From the NCBI RefSeq assembly GCF_003479425.1, contig NZ_QUHC01000008.1:62001-126000 (forward strand): a DNA stretch of 64,000 bases, written 5' to 3'. The notes under the pieces were generated by a model. That model was given only the letters and a program-made list of their open reading frames with translations, was not told the DNA's origin and did no database searches. The position numbers and the translations under genes are program-made. Shown here one piece after another: positions 33,858 to 43,133 of this stretch. The stretch's first letter is position 1. Each line of letters begins with the position of its first letter. Origin of the DNA: Odoribacter sp. AF15-53 (GTDB taxonomy: Bacteria; Bacteroidota; Bacteroidia; Bacteroidales; Marinifilaceae).

Positions 33858-33897
33858 AAGAATTGAAAATTGAGAATTAAAATTGAAAATGATGAAT
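33858..33897. repeat. A/T-rich intergenic repeat (TTGAAAAT type)
   Basis: A run of TTGAAAATTGAGAATT-type units between the sigma and fecR genes of locus A. Similar pieces occur near 17326-17350 and 25485-25500. It is probably a simple dispersed repeat; I see no dyad. Confidence 0.4.
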
Positions 33898-33949
33898 AAC
33901 ACAAAATCAGCAACCTAATTAACAACGAGATACACAAATAAAAAATATC

Positions 33950-34486
33950 TCACATGAGAAGAAAAAGATAGAAATGTTCTTTCAATTGTTCCCGTAACTT
34001 ACGATAAGCCGTTTTCTTTAGTGAATGAACTGTCCCTTCGGCAATCCCCATTTCAACCGCAATTTGAGGGTTTTTCAATCCCTCCATCGCGTATTTTATA
34101 ATCGTACGCATCTGAAGCGGCAAGCTATCAATTGCCTCTTGCACCAGCCTGTAGGTCTCCTGCTCGATGACCTCTTCCCGGAAATACTCCTCCGATTCCA
34201 AACGAGCCTCATCCAGATACGCCTGATTTACCTGTTCCCGTTTCAAATGATTCAAACAACGATTACGGGCCACCATATAGAGGAATCCTTTCACTTTATA
34301 TATATCCTCGAAATCCGCCCGCTTTTCCCAATAGCCCAATAATGTCTCCTGCGCTATATCCTTACACAACTCCTCATCCTTCACGTATTTAGAGGCAAAT
34401 ACACATAAGATAGGGTAATAGTCTTCAAAGAACTCTTTAAAAGAATCCCTATTTCCCTTTTTTATATCTGCCACAATATCCTGCAT
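33950..34486 (-). CDS. ECF sigma-70 factor, FecI-like (locus A)
   Basis: The protein has 178 residues. Region 2 is at about 10-80 (DSFKEFFEDYYPILCVFASKYV, DIAQETLLGYW, GFLYMVARNRCLNHLK). Region 4 is at about 115-165 (SLPLQMRTIIKYAMEGLKN, then EMGIAEGTVHSLKKTAYRKL). The hydrophobic end FYLFLLM is usual in this group. It is the first gene of locus A and should direct RNA polymerase to the susC operon when released by FecR. It lies after a 426-bp gap from locus B, with a -7-like TATTTTTG at 34553-34560. Confidence 0.95.
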   Translation of the reverse strand: MQDIVADIKKGNRDSFKEFFEDYYPILCVFASKYVKDEELCKDIAQETLLGYWEKRADFEDIYKVKGFLYMVARNRCLNHLKREQVNQAYLDEARLESEEYFREEVIEQETYRLVQEAIDSLPLQMRTIIKYAMEGLKNPQIAVEMGIAEGTVHSLKKTAYRKLREQLKEHFYLFLLM

Positions 34487-34912
34487 ATAGCACCTAGTCT
34501 AAATCTTATCCAATTCCAATCTGATCAATAAGTGATCATCTAATCCATTAGACAAAAATACATAATATATTTTACAATTAAAACTTTCGAATTCTCCGGA
34601 ACTTCCATAATCAGTTATATAAAACCACATCAACATCACTAATATCAATTTAAAAATCAGATCATTACATCACAATCCCACTCTACATTTTTTTCACTCC
34701 CTTGAAGCTTCACTTACGAAATTATAAAAACAAATCTTCCAAAAATACCGCATAGAGATAAGAAGTAGAACACCAGTTGCATTTTTTGAAAAATATTTAC
34801 ACAACATCAATACTCACGACTTGTATTCCTACAATAAAAATAACCGCATCAAAAAATGATGCGGTTACTTGAAATATCCTCGTACAGATACATCTTCAAC
34901 TTACAAAATCAC
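34487..34912. other. Gap between loci A and B
   Basis: I see no gene. It contains a TATTTTTG -7 box on the minus strand (34553-34560), two TGATCA palindromes spaced 11 bp apart between the promoter and the sigma gene (34522-34527, 34533-34538), A/T-rich DNA, and the locus B terminator. Confidence 0.55.
34835..34867 (-). terminator. Locus B terminator
   Basis: An 11-bp perfect stem (34841-34851 and 34857-34867) with a 5-nt loop; on the minus strand it is followed by TTTTTATT. It lies about 45 nt after the lipoprotein gene. Confidence 0.85.
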
Positions 34913-35788
34913 TCAGTTTCTCGTGTAAATTTTAACCCCATACGATTGTAACACTTTTACCACCTCTTCCATCTTCTTGATCACGATAGGATATTCTGCA
35001 TAAGTTTCTCTAAATTCGAATTCGGAAAACTTGAATATTTCTTCCACGTAAGCTAATAAATCATATTCCTTCGAATTAAAATTCTTCCAAAAATCGTAGT
35101 AATAATTCTCCAAAAATCCCACGCTTTGTATCGGGGTCGGCACCTGATTTTTAGGAATACCGTAATATTGTTGGCTATAACTATAAAACAGCGTAAAATC
35201 AGAATCCGGTATTGATGAAAGTTTACTAGTTACCATTCCCTGTACTAATATATTCTTCAAACGAACTTTTTCCTCCGGCTGTAATTCCAAAACGTTCTCA
35301 CAAGCAATAGCCATAGCCTTCATCCCGGAATACACGGACAGCTCCTCTGTTTCATATTCATCAGACCTCTCCATGTTCCCGATCAACAACACCGAATAAG
35401 GACGAAATAACTTCGGGACATTTTTTAAGACATCATTCCCGACAAACTCTGCCATAGCTCTCTTTTCTGCCAACGTTTCGTAAGGACGAAAAGCAAACGT
35501 ATACTCCCCCGAACCACTCGACATGTTATAGCTCAGGTTGAGAAGTTCACACTCCATCTCCTTCCGGCCTGATAAAGTCGTCACTTCCCGATATCCCAAT
35601 GTATCACTAAACAACAGGTATACCTCATTTTGATCGTAAAATTCCCGCCGTAACACGGATTCTTCGTCAGTGGCACCCTCCGGAACTGCAAAATAATTTC
35701 GTTCTATCCCACTATTATCCAGATAATCATCATTATCGCAAGCATACAAACCCGCCATAATTATTAATCCAAGCAATATATTTTTCAT
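34913..35788 (-). CDS. SusD-linked lipoprotein (locus B), Mx1-like without HExxH
   Basis: The protein has 291 residues with lipobox GLYACDNDD. It is distantly like the locus A and C lipoproteins, with the strand VYLLFSDTLGYREVT near the start, PEEKVRLKNILVQGM in the middle and GFLENYYYDFW. A helical end carries YAEYPIVIKKMEEVVKV and YGVKIYTRN. No zinc-binding HExxH is present. It starts 11 nt after the SusD stop and is the last gene of locus B. A surface ligand-binding partner of SusCD is likely; the assignment to the Mx1 family is weaker than for the other two. Confidence 0.55.
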   Translation of the reverse strand: MKNILLGLIIMAGLYACDNDDYLDNSGIERNYFAVPEGATDEESVLRREFYDQNEVYLLFSDTLGYREVTTLSGRKEMECELLNLSYNMSSGSGEYTFAFRPYETLAEKRAMAEFVGNDVLKNVPKLFRPYSVLLIGNMERSDEYETEELSVYSGMKAMAIACENVLELQPEEKVRLKNILVQGMVTSKLSSIPDSDFTLFYSYSQQYYGIPKNQVPTPIQSVGFLENYYYDFWKNFNSKEYDLLAYVEEIFKFSEFEFRETYAEYPIVIKKMEEVVKVLQSYGVKIYTRN

Positions 35789-35799
35789 CGTTTTCCCGA

Positions 35800-37353
35800 T
35801 TAATGATTAACATTTTTATAAGCTCTCTCATTCCGAGGATTATTCAACATTCCCGTGTTCAGATCAACCTCTGCTTCAGGCAAAGGCATCACCCAAGCCG
35901 CATCATCCGTCGGCAACACGAATTCGCGGGTCCATTGCACATTGTATTCCCACCAATTATCACCCTGCACTTTATGAGTCACGACATGCGTTAACGTGAC
36001 AGCCTGCGGATATTTCCCGGCTACCCGATAACGTCGTAAATCAAACCAGCGATGTCCCTCCAAACAAAGTTCTCGCTGCCGTTCCTCCCGAATGAAACGT
36101 ACCAACGCCTCACCCGAAAGATCATTTATTTCCGACTCGTCAAAAGCCTCCTGCTTGATTCTTTTTTCCCGCAAGGTTTTCAAGGCCAACCGGGCTGTCG
36201 GTTCATCATCCGAACAAGCCGCCGCCTCTGCCAGATTCAACCATGCTTCAGCACTTCTCAAGACAAATACATCCGAAAGTTCCGTTTTTACCCATGTACC
36301 TCCTTGCAATTTCCGGTAAAAAAGCCCACCCCCATCTTCGACAACAAAATATTGCGAGCGTAAATCTTCCCCTTTCTCCGGGGCATAGGCTTCGTACAAC
36401 TCGCGAGAAACCATATAATTATTCCCATAATTAGAATATGGACCGATAGCAACATTCCCCGGCAATGATGAACTTCCCATGGAGAAGATCAATTCCGACA
36501 AATCCGGGGTTAGGAATTCCCCGCCCGAAAAAATATTCAAATCTGCCAGCAAAGGCCCCTCGGTTGTCACCAATTCTGCATACTTTTTCGCATTTGCATA
36601 CGACGACATATAAAGATACATCCGGCTCAACATGAGTCGCACGGCATTCACATCCGCTCTCCAAACCGACTTTTTAGGTACGTCTTTCAAACAAAGCTCT
36701 GCCGTCAACAGATCTTTTTCCACTTGTTGATACACTTCTGCCACGCTATTCCGGACATAAGACTTATCCTCCACGTAATTTGTCAACTTCAATGGTACCG
36801 CAGGATCTTCTGATGCCGTAGCGGCAACATAAGGTTTCCCGTAAAAATTAGCCAACAGGAAATAACAGGCTCCCCGTAAGAAATAACACTCTCCCTGTAT
36901 CCGGGATATATTCTGCTTATCCGTATCGTTTTTCCCCTCGAAGGCTTTCAACTCCTCCAGAATCATATTACAGGCATTGATATGAGCATACAAATTCCGA
37001 TAATCCGCACCATCATCCCACACCTTATTACCCTCCGGATCTGTCCAGACATGCAACTGCCAAGTGTGATAACCAAAAGTTACTTTTCCGGCTTCAAACC
37101 AGCTACTACTAACGGCATCCTGCACCAACTCGTCCGCAACCACATGAATCCAAGGAAAATAAAATTGTCCCGATCCCGTCCCCGAAGCCATCCAATAACC
37201 GGACGTAATCCGAGAAAAATAAGCATTCCCCAGCAACAACTCATCCAGATCTTCATAGTTCTGCACGTAAGCCTTATCCTGTGAATATTCTTCCAAAAAA
37301 TCAGAACATCCGAATAAAGCAAACAGGTAAATCAATATATATAATCTTTTCAT
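35800..37353 (-). CDS. SusD/RagB-family lipoprotein (locus B)
   Basis: The protein has 517 residues from the ATG at 37353; an ATG two codons earlier is possible. The lipobox is FALFGCSDFLEE. The SusD core includes QGECYFLRGACYFLLANFYGKPY, and the C-terminal end has EERQRELCLEGHRWFDLRRYRV, then WVMPLPEAEVDLN. In this locus the two thioredoxin genes lie between susC and susD, so SusD is second to last. Binding of the imported ligand at the cell surface is expected. Confidence 0.94.
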   Translation of the reverse strand: MKRLYILIYLFALFGCSDFLEEYSQDKAYVQNYEDLDELLLGNAYFSRITSGYWMASGTGSGQFYFPWIHVVADELVQDAVSSSWFEAGKVTFGYHTWQLHVWTDPEGNKVWDDGADYRNLYAHINACNMILEELKAFEGKNDTDKQNISRIQGECYFLRGACYFLLANFYGKPYVAATASEDPAVPLKLTNYVEDKSYVRNSVAEVYQQVEKDLLTAELCLKDVPKKSVWRADVNAVRLMLSRMYLYMSSYANAKKYAELVTTEGPLLADLNIFSGGEFLTPDLSELIFSMGSSSLPGNVAIGPYSNYGNNYMVSRELYEAYAPEKGEDLRSQYFVVEDGGGLFYRKLQGGTWVKTELSDVFVLRSAEAWLNLAEAAACSDDEPTARLALKTLREKRIKQEAFDESEINDLSGEALVRFIREERQRELCLEGHRWFDLRRYRVAGKYPQAVTLTHVVTHKVQGDNWWEYNVQWTREFVLPTDDAAWVMPLPEAEVDLNTGMLNNPRNERAYKNVNH

Positions 37354-37368
37354 ACTCATAACTTCAAC

Positions 37369-38397
37369 TTATTTATACAATGACGCAACTTTCGCTTCTA
37401 ACTCCTCACCAAAGAGGTTGATTGCCACAATCCGCCCTTCCGGATCAATCAAAAAATGTTTCGGAACACCAGAAACACGATACGTTTTAGCCGCCGGACA
37501 AGACGACCCCTCCAAGGAAGATACGTTTATCCAGGGTATTTCCAACTCTTTACTGGTACCCGACCAAGCCCCACGCTTGCTATCCAGCGACACGGCATAT
37601 ATCCTGAACCCGTTTTTTTCGAACTTCTCATAGAGGGCCCTCAGAGCAGGAATCTCTTTGCAACAAGGCCCGCACCAGGATGCCCAGAAGTCCAACAACA
37701 CGTAATGACCACGCAAAGAAGACAGTTTAACATTCTCCCCTTCAAGCGTCGGGAGGTCTATATCCGGAGCCATACTTCCCACGGTCGTACCCCGAATTTC
37801 GTCGATCATCGCTTTTATCGACCGCCCTTGGGGAGAATCCTTCACCTCAGGCTTCACTACATGATAGTAATTTTCAATCTTATCCAACGGGTAACCCGCA
37901 GCAAGCAACTCATTCACAAAATAAGTCGTTGCCAGCAAGTCTGCATGGGAAAGAATAAATGCTTCTATTCTCTCATCATGCACCTTCTTCTCTTCTTTGG
38001 ACAAATTTCCCCAAATCATTCTTCGCAACAAAGCATTCGATTCTTCCAGCACCTTTTGTTCAAGACTAGGCTTCAGAACTTTCACGAATATACCGCCAAT
38101 CTGACTCCCGACATTCACCTTTACCGGCTTTTCCCCCAGCATAACCTGTGCCGTATAACCCGGAAGAAACAATATGTACCTACCGGGCACCTCGATCGGT
38201 TTCTTCATGCAGAACTTACCCTTATCGACCACGGCAGAATCAAGGGGTTTCGCCCCCCGTTTATCTTCCGCATACAAATAAACGACTTTCCCGTTCCCCT
38301 TTTCCCAAATGCCAAAGACAGAACATTTCTTATTCTGGGCACAGGCAGAGAATGATAGCCATAATATACCTAAACCGTATAATAATATATTTTTCAT
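37369..38397 (-). CDS. TlpA-like thioredoxin lipoprotein 2 (locus B)
   Basis: The protein has 342 residues. The LSFSAC lipobox suggests a lipoprotein. A DUF4369-like beta domain (about 25-110) and a helical linker precede the thioredoxin domain. Its active site is WCGPCC (241-246), with an additional cysteine directly after the CxxC pair. VSGVPKHFLID contains the cis-Pro. It is clearly paralogous to the gene just upstream at 38,424 (same lipobox region, AVGSxAPxIDLPT and SSLRGHYVLLDFWASW). Role: periplasmic or membrane-tethered disulfide reduction for locus B. The extra Cys could affect redox potential or metal binding. Confidence 0.88.
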   Translation of the reverse strand: MKNILLYGLGILWLSFSACAQNKKCSVFGIWEKGNGKVVYLYAEDKRGAKPLDSAVVDKGKFCMKKPIEVPGRYILFLPGYTAQVMLGEKPVKVNVGSQIGGIFVKVLKPSLEQKVLEESNALLRRMIWGNLSKEEKKVHDERIEAFILSHADLLATTYFVNELLAAGYPLDKIENYYHVVKPEVKDSPQGRSIKAMIDEIRGTTVGSMAPDIDLPTLEGENVKLSSLRGHYVLLDFWASWCGPCCKEIPALRALYEKFEKNGFRIYAVSLDSKRGAWSGTSKELEIPWINVSSLEGSSCPAAKTYRVSGVPKHFLIDPEGRIVAINLFGEELEAKVASLYK

Positions 38398-38423
38398 AAT
38401 ACCTTCTTATTAAATGAAAGACA

Positions 38424-39455
38424 TTATTCAAATAATGAGGCAACTTTCGCTTTCAGTTCTTCACCTCGTAAATCAACAGCAATAATTCGTCCCTCCGGAT
38501 CAAGCAGGTAAATCTTCGGGATTCCGACGATACGATATTTTTTTACTGCCGGACATTCCCCTCTCTTTAACGAGGATACATTTTCCCAACATATTCCCAA
38601 TTCATTACTTTTCTTTACCCAAGCATCCTTATCATTATCTAACGACACTGAGTACATTCTCAACCCGTCTTTCTTGTGCTTCTCGTAGATCGCACATAAT
38701 GTCGGCACTTCCGCACAACAAGGCCCGCACCAGGAAGCCCAAAAATCCAGTAACACGTAATGACCGCGCAAAGACGACAATTTCACGTTCTTCCCTTCGG
38801 GTGTCGGGAGGTCGATTTCCGGGGCAATACTCCCTACCGCAGTAGCCTTTATATCATCAAGCTCTGCTCTAATCTGTTGGCAGATGCGGGAATCCCTGAG
38901 TTCCGGTTTCACTTGGCGAAGATAATTTTCAACCTTATCTAAAGGATAAGTCATGGGGATCAACCACCTCACGAGATAAGCCGTGGATAAACAATCCACG
39001 TGAGAAAAGATAAATTCATCCAAAGCTTTAAGATGCGCCTCTCGCTCGCTTTTAGAAGCCGCCATTGACCTGATACTCGCTTGTTCCAAAGCCATCGTCT
39101 CCTCCAGTATTTTCTGATCAGAAGAAGGTTTCACCACCTGTACGACCAAACCGTTAGTTCCATTTTCAACCTTCACGTTCACCGGCTTCCCGCCCAACAT
39201 TAACCGAGCAAGATAATCGGGAAATGACAACATATACTCGTCAAGAGTTTCTATCGGTGTTTTGAAAAAGAATTTGCCCTTTTCAACCACCGCAGAATCA
39301 ATAGGCTGATCTCCCCATGACCAATGCGGATACAAATAAACAACATTCCCGTCTCCATTTTCCCAAACACCCGAAACCGTATATCCCTTATTTTGGGCAC
39401 AGGCAGAAAACGATAACAACACGATGCTTAAACAATATAATAATAAATTTTTCAT
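38424..39455 (-). CDS. TlpA-like thioredoxin lipoprotein 1 (locus B)
   Basis: The protein has 343 residues with the same lipobox (LSFSACAQNK) and order as its neighbour: DUF4369-like N-domain, helical linker, thioredoxin domain with WCGPCC (242-247) and cis-Pro in IVGIPKIYLLD. It starts 12 nt after susC and precedes its paralogue by 26 nt, so the two arose by tandem duplication. Non-identical substrate-facing regions suggest they have diverged in partner. Placement between susC and susD is unusual. Confidence 0.88.
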   Translation of the reverse strand: MKNLLLYCLSIVLLSFSACAQNKGYTVSGVWENGDGNVVYLYPHWSWGDQPIDSAVVEKGKFFFKTPIETLDEYMLSFPDYLARLMLGGKPVNVKVENGTNGLVVQVVKPSSDQKILEETMALEQASIRSMAASKSEREAHLKALDEFIFSHVDCLSTAYLVRWLIPMTYPLDKVENYLRQVKPELRDSRICQQIRAELDDIKATAVGSIAPEIDLPTPEGKNVKLSSLRGHYVLLDFWASWCGPCCAEVPTLCAIYEKHKKDGLRMYSVSLDNDKDAWVKKSNELGICWENVSSLKRGECPAVKKYRIVGIPKIYLLDPEGRIIAVDLRGEELKAKVASLFE

Positions 39456-39467
39456 GATATTTCTTTT

Positions 39468-42400
39468 TTAAAATGTTACATTTAATGAAAGCGTAAACGT
39501 CGGACGCTCTGATAATTGAATATTTGTAAAACCACTTTGTACCGGAGTCTGTCCTTTCAATTCACTTGAACACCAGATAAAAGGATTTGTAACCGAAGCC
39601 GCCACCTCCAGTAAAGAAATGCCCCAACGTTCTGTGTTCACGGAATAAGTCAAACCGAGATTCGTACATTTCAGATAATTAGCGCTCACTACACGGATAT
39701 TACTATAATTATACATATCCCATATCGAAGAAGCGATTACCAGCATTTTCCCGTTCAGCGAAGTAGACCAATGCGAAAGAATCCCTCCGCTAGGCAACAT
39801 TGCCGGGATATCGGTATAATCTTCATCCCCTGCATGCTGCCAACGATTCAACAAAATCCGGTTCAGATTATCCTCCGGACGAAAACGTCCCGTGTTGTCA
39901 TTATACAATTTAAACAACCGGGTCTTTGCCCCCAAACTATAACTGAACGAAGCATTCAAACGCCATTTTTTATAATTCAATGTCGTATTCAATCCCCCGA
40001 ATATTTTCGGTTCCCGACGCCCGGAAGACTCCAATACCCGCGTGAAAACTTCATATTTCGATAACCCGTAAAGCTTCTCCTGTTCATTCTCCATATCATC
40101 AAACATCGGCATTCCGTTTTCCGGATTCAACCCGGTAAATTTATACGAGTAGAAAGTACTCACGGATTTACCTTTAACCACGGCCTTTCCATTCAAAAAA
40201 TCACCCAGCTCGAATTGCTCCGCCGCAGGCGAAGTATTCACCTCGTTATACGCATGAGAAAATGACGTAGAAACATGCCAACGTAAATCTTCCGTCTTCA
40301 CGGGGGTCACCGTAAACGACACATCATAACCGCTATTCGTGATCTCGCCGCCATTCACCACGTAAGAATTCATTCCATTCGTTTCGGATATCTTCTTATC
40401 CATATAAGCATCCTTTGTTTTCTTGCGATAATAAGCCCCACTCACCATTAAACGACGGTTAAACATGGAAAATTCCACTCCCACATTCAGCGATCCCGTC
40501 TTTTCCCATTTTAGGAATGGGTTCGGAAATGTCTTTATCGTCGACACGTATTCCCCGAAATGATCATCTTCCGGCTGTTTTGCAATAATCATCACCGGTG
40601 ACTGCCCATCAAGCATATTACCCTGATAACCATAAGACATTTTCAAACGCAAATCATCAAACCAATTTTGTTTTCGATTGAAATGTTCCATTATATTATA
40701 ATTAAACGAGACCGACCAGATCGGTAATATCTTATCGTTGCTCCTTTCTCCGAACTGATTGGAACCATCATAACGCATATTAGCATTTAACGTGAACAAA
40801 TTCAGGTAACTATAGGACACACTCCCGTACCACGACAACATATTACTCAAATTATCCGTCACAACCGGAACATTCGTTGCCAGCCACTGATCATAAGCGG
40901 GGTAAGTACCCGGTGTAACGGTTACGAATTGCTTTCCCCGATCAGGATCATATCCCCGGGTAACATCCTTGTAAGCATCATATTGCGTGGAATTCACCTC
41001 CATACCGGCAGATGCATTTATATTATGCTGTTCCCGATATCCGAAATACTTATTCAGGTCAGCCTGAAAACGGAACATGTATGATTTACTACGCACATGT
41101 TCCACGGTTAACTCTCCCCCTTTAGGCAGCAACGTGTTCTTCGCGTCTAACGTCTCCCCGTAATTACTTCTCCGAAGTTTAGTCGCATGAAAAGTTTCCG
41201 GCCCCCAATAACCTTCAAAATCCGTACTGTTCACTGAATAAGAAAGAATCGCCGTCATCTTCAGCCATTGCCAAGGCTTCACGTCCAGATTTACCCGAAA
41301 AGTCCCGGCAGAAGCATCTTGTCGTTGACTACTATGATCCAACTCGTTCAGTATATTATAATAATAACTCGTGAGAGACTGGGGAATCTGGTAAAAACTA
41401 TAATCTCCCTCTTCCGTGTACGCAGGGATAGCACGACTGGTATTGTAAGCGTAATTGATCGGGGCGATCTCTTCCTGGTAATACTTTCGCTTGGATACAT
41501 TACCGTTCATATTAAAAGAAGCCGCCAACCAAGAGGTAAAATTCATATCCAAATTCAACGTCGCCGTGTATCGCTTATTCAAATTCGTCTTCACCACGTC
41601 CTCTTCAATATTAGCCCCCAAGGATGAATAATAACGAATCTTTTCCGTACCTCCCGTCACGCTCACCGTGTGAGAAGAGGAAAAAGCATCCCGGGTCAAC
41701 AACTTAAACCAATCTGTGTTCTCCTCTCCAAGATAAGCGACTTGCTTTTCAAAATCTTCGTGGGTAATCGATCCGGCATACAACTGACGTAACAATTTCT
41801 CATAACCGACCCAAGTAACATTAGAGGCATATTCATATCCGGACTGGGCCAATTCCCTGGAAACATTCAACCGTTCCTTGGCATTCATCAAATCAATACC
41901 CCGGTCTGAATAACGAGGACGCAATTTCAATGTTGCCGTTCCCCGGTAAGAAATCTGTGGTTCCCCGATATGCCCTCGTTTCGTGGTAATCACGATCACC
42001 CCATTAGCCGCCTTTGTCCCGTAGAGAGCCGTTGCCGAAGCATCTTTCAACACGTCTATACGCTCTATATCCTGTGGATTCAGTCCTGAAATCGCATTAC
42101 CGATACGATTAATATAATCGGGATCATTCAACTCGTCCGGGGATATCTTTACCGGGTCTTGCACGATCACCCCGTCAACCACCCACAACGGTTCCCGGTT
42201 CCCGATCAAGGTCGATGTTCCCCGAATCCGGATACGTGAAGCGACCCCCGCTTCTCCGGAATTTGTCATCATCATCAAATCCGGAATCTGTCCTTCCAAC
42301 ATTTTATCAATAGTTGTCACACCCGGAATCATAATATCCTCTGCTCTTACCGAACTCACCGCACTCGTTGACTTTCGACGATCTACCACTTGGTAACCGG

Positions 42401-43049
42401 TAACAACAATTTCACTCATCTCCTGTAAATCTTCTTCCATGATTATCATCAAAGCAGTCTCCCCCCTCCAACACACCTCCTGGGTTTTCATTCCCACGAA
42501 TGAAAAAATCAATACCACAGAATCCGCTTCAGGTATATTCCATGTGAATTTTCCATTATTATCTGTAGACATTCCAATGGCCAGCTCTTTCAGCCTGACA
42601 GTTACTCCCGGTAAGGGCGCACCCCTCTGATCCTTCACTTCTCCCGTGATCCTGACTGTTTTTAACGAATCAGCAATCATCCCCGGGGTTATCTTCTTTA
42701 TAACCACCACTCTATTCTGAATCTCATACCGAAGTTGCGTATTTCTTAACAACCCATCCAGAATTTCTTTTAAAGACGCATCCTTAAACACGGCATTAAC
42801 CTTCGGCACTTTTGCAATATCTGTCACGTTATAAAAAAATGTAATATCACTTTTCTTTTCTAACGCCCACAAAACCTCTTCCAAAGTCACCCCACGCATC
42901 TCGATATCCATCTTACCTTGTTGGGCTCGTACTCCGGCAGATAATGTCAACATTCCGCAAAACAAAAAACATAGGCACAATTTCATAGCTCTAAAAATTT
43001 TCACACACATTCCCCTATGGGGAAAGCTGTCCTTCCACTTTTTTTTCAT
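39468..43049 (-). CDS. SusC/RagA TonB-dependent transporter with STN domain (locus B)
   Basis: The protein has about 1193 residues from the ATG at 43049 (MKKKWKDSF). The frame stays open 17 codons further upstream, but this start matches the other three SusC proteins. A 21-residue basic extension precedes the signal core (AMKLCLCFLF). The STN domain (about 45-120) has MRGVTLEEVLWALEKKSDITFFY. The carboxypeptidase-D-like domain (ITGEVKDQRGAPLPGV), the GYQ-type TonB region and the plug (ASATALYGTKAANGVIVITT) follow. The barrel ends LSLNVTF. It signals through the FecR at 43,134. Confidence 0.95.
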   Translation of the reverse strand: MKKKWKDSFPHRGMCVKIFRAMKLCLCFLFCGMLTLSAGVRAQQGKMDIEMRGVTLEEVLWALEKKSDITFFYNVTDIAKVPKVNAVFKDASLKEILDGLLRNTQLRYEIQNRVVVIKKITPGMIADSLKTVRITGEVKDQRGAPLPGVTVRLKELAIGMSTDNNGKFTWNIPEADSVVLIFSFVGMKTQEVCWRGETALMIIMEEDLQEMSEIVVTGYQVVDRRKSTSAVSSVRAEDIMIPGVTTIDKMLEGQIPDLMMMTNSGEAGVASRIRIRGTSTLIGNREPLWVVDGVIVQDPVKISPDELNDPDYINRIGNAISGLNPQDIERIDVLKDASATALYGTKAANGVIVITTKRGHIGEPQISYRGTATLKLRPRYSDRGIDLMNAKERLNVSRELAQSGYEYASNVTWVGYEKLLRQLYAGSITHEDFEKQVAYLGEENTDWFKLLTRDAFSSSHTVSVTGGTEKIRYYSSLGANIEEDVVKTNLNKRYTATLNLDMNFTSWLAASFNMNGNVSKRKYYQEEIAPINYAYNTSRAIPAYTEEGDYSFYQIPQSLTSYYYNILNELDHSSQRQDASAGTFRVNLDVKPWQWLKMTAILSYSVNSTDFEGYWGPETFHATKLRRSNYGETLDAKNTLLPKGGELTVEHVRSKSYMFRFQADLNKYFGYREQHNINASAGMEVNSTQYDAYKDVTRGYDPDRGKQFVTVTPGTYPAYDQWLATNVPVVTDNLSNMLSWYGSVSYSYLNLFTLNANMRYDGSNQFGERSNDKILPIWSVSFNYNIMEHFNRKQNWFDDLRLKMSYGYQGNMLDGQSPVMIIAKQPEDDHFGEYVSTIKTFPNPFLKWEKTGSLNVGVEFSMFNRRLMVSGAYYRKKTKDAYMDKKISETNGMNSYVVNGGEITNSGYDVSFTVTPVKTEDLRWHVSTSFSHAYNEVNTSPAAEQFELGDFLNGKAVVKGKSVSTFYSYKFTGLNPENGMPMFDDMENEQEKLYGLSKYEVFTRVLESSGRREPKIFGGLNTTLNYKKWRLNASFSYSLGAKTRLFKLYNDNTGRFRPEDNLNRILLNRWQHAGDEDYTDIPAMLPSGGILSHWSTSLNGKMLVIASSIWDMYNYSNIRVVSANYLKCTNLGLTYSVNTERWGISLLEVAASVTNPFIWCSSELKGQTPVQSGFTNIQLSERPTFTLSLNVTF

Positions 43050-43103
43050 AACTTTGTTACTCAATTTAATTAAACTTGTATTTATACGAGGTAAAAACAA
43101 AAG

Positions 43104-43128
43104 CAGGTGATGTTCGCAGCATCATCTG
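43104..43128 (-). promoter_or_regulatory. fecR-susC hairpin (locus B)
   Basis: CAGGTGATG (43104-43112) pairs with CATCATCTG (43120-43128) over nine positions (one G-U), 7-nt loop. On the minus strand it is followed by CTTTTGTTTTTACC. It could be a terminator or attenuator after fecR. Confidence 0.6.
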
Positions 43129-43133
43129 TTTTT

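Noticed and set aside
33858..33897. Regulatory operator at the TTGAAAAT-type repeat
   Set aside because: Similar A/T-rich pieces occur in unrelated gaps (for example near 17330 and 25490), so a specific role here is not supported.
37456..38355. 299-codon plus-strand open frame opposite a TlpA gene
   Set aside because: Antisense to a gene with a clear WCGPC thioredoxin site; composition rich in Arg, His and Pro is typical of shadow frames.
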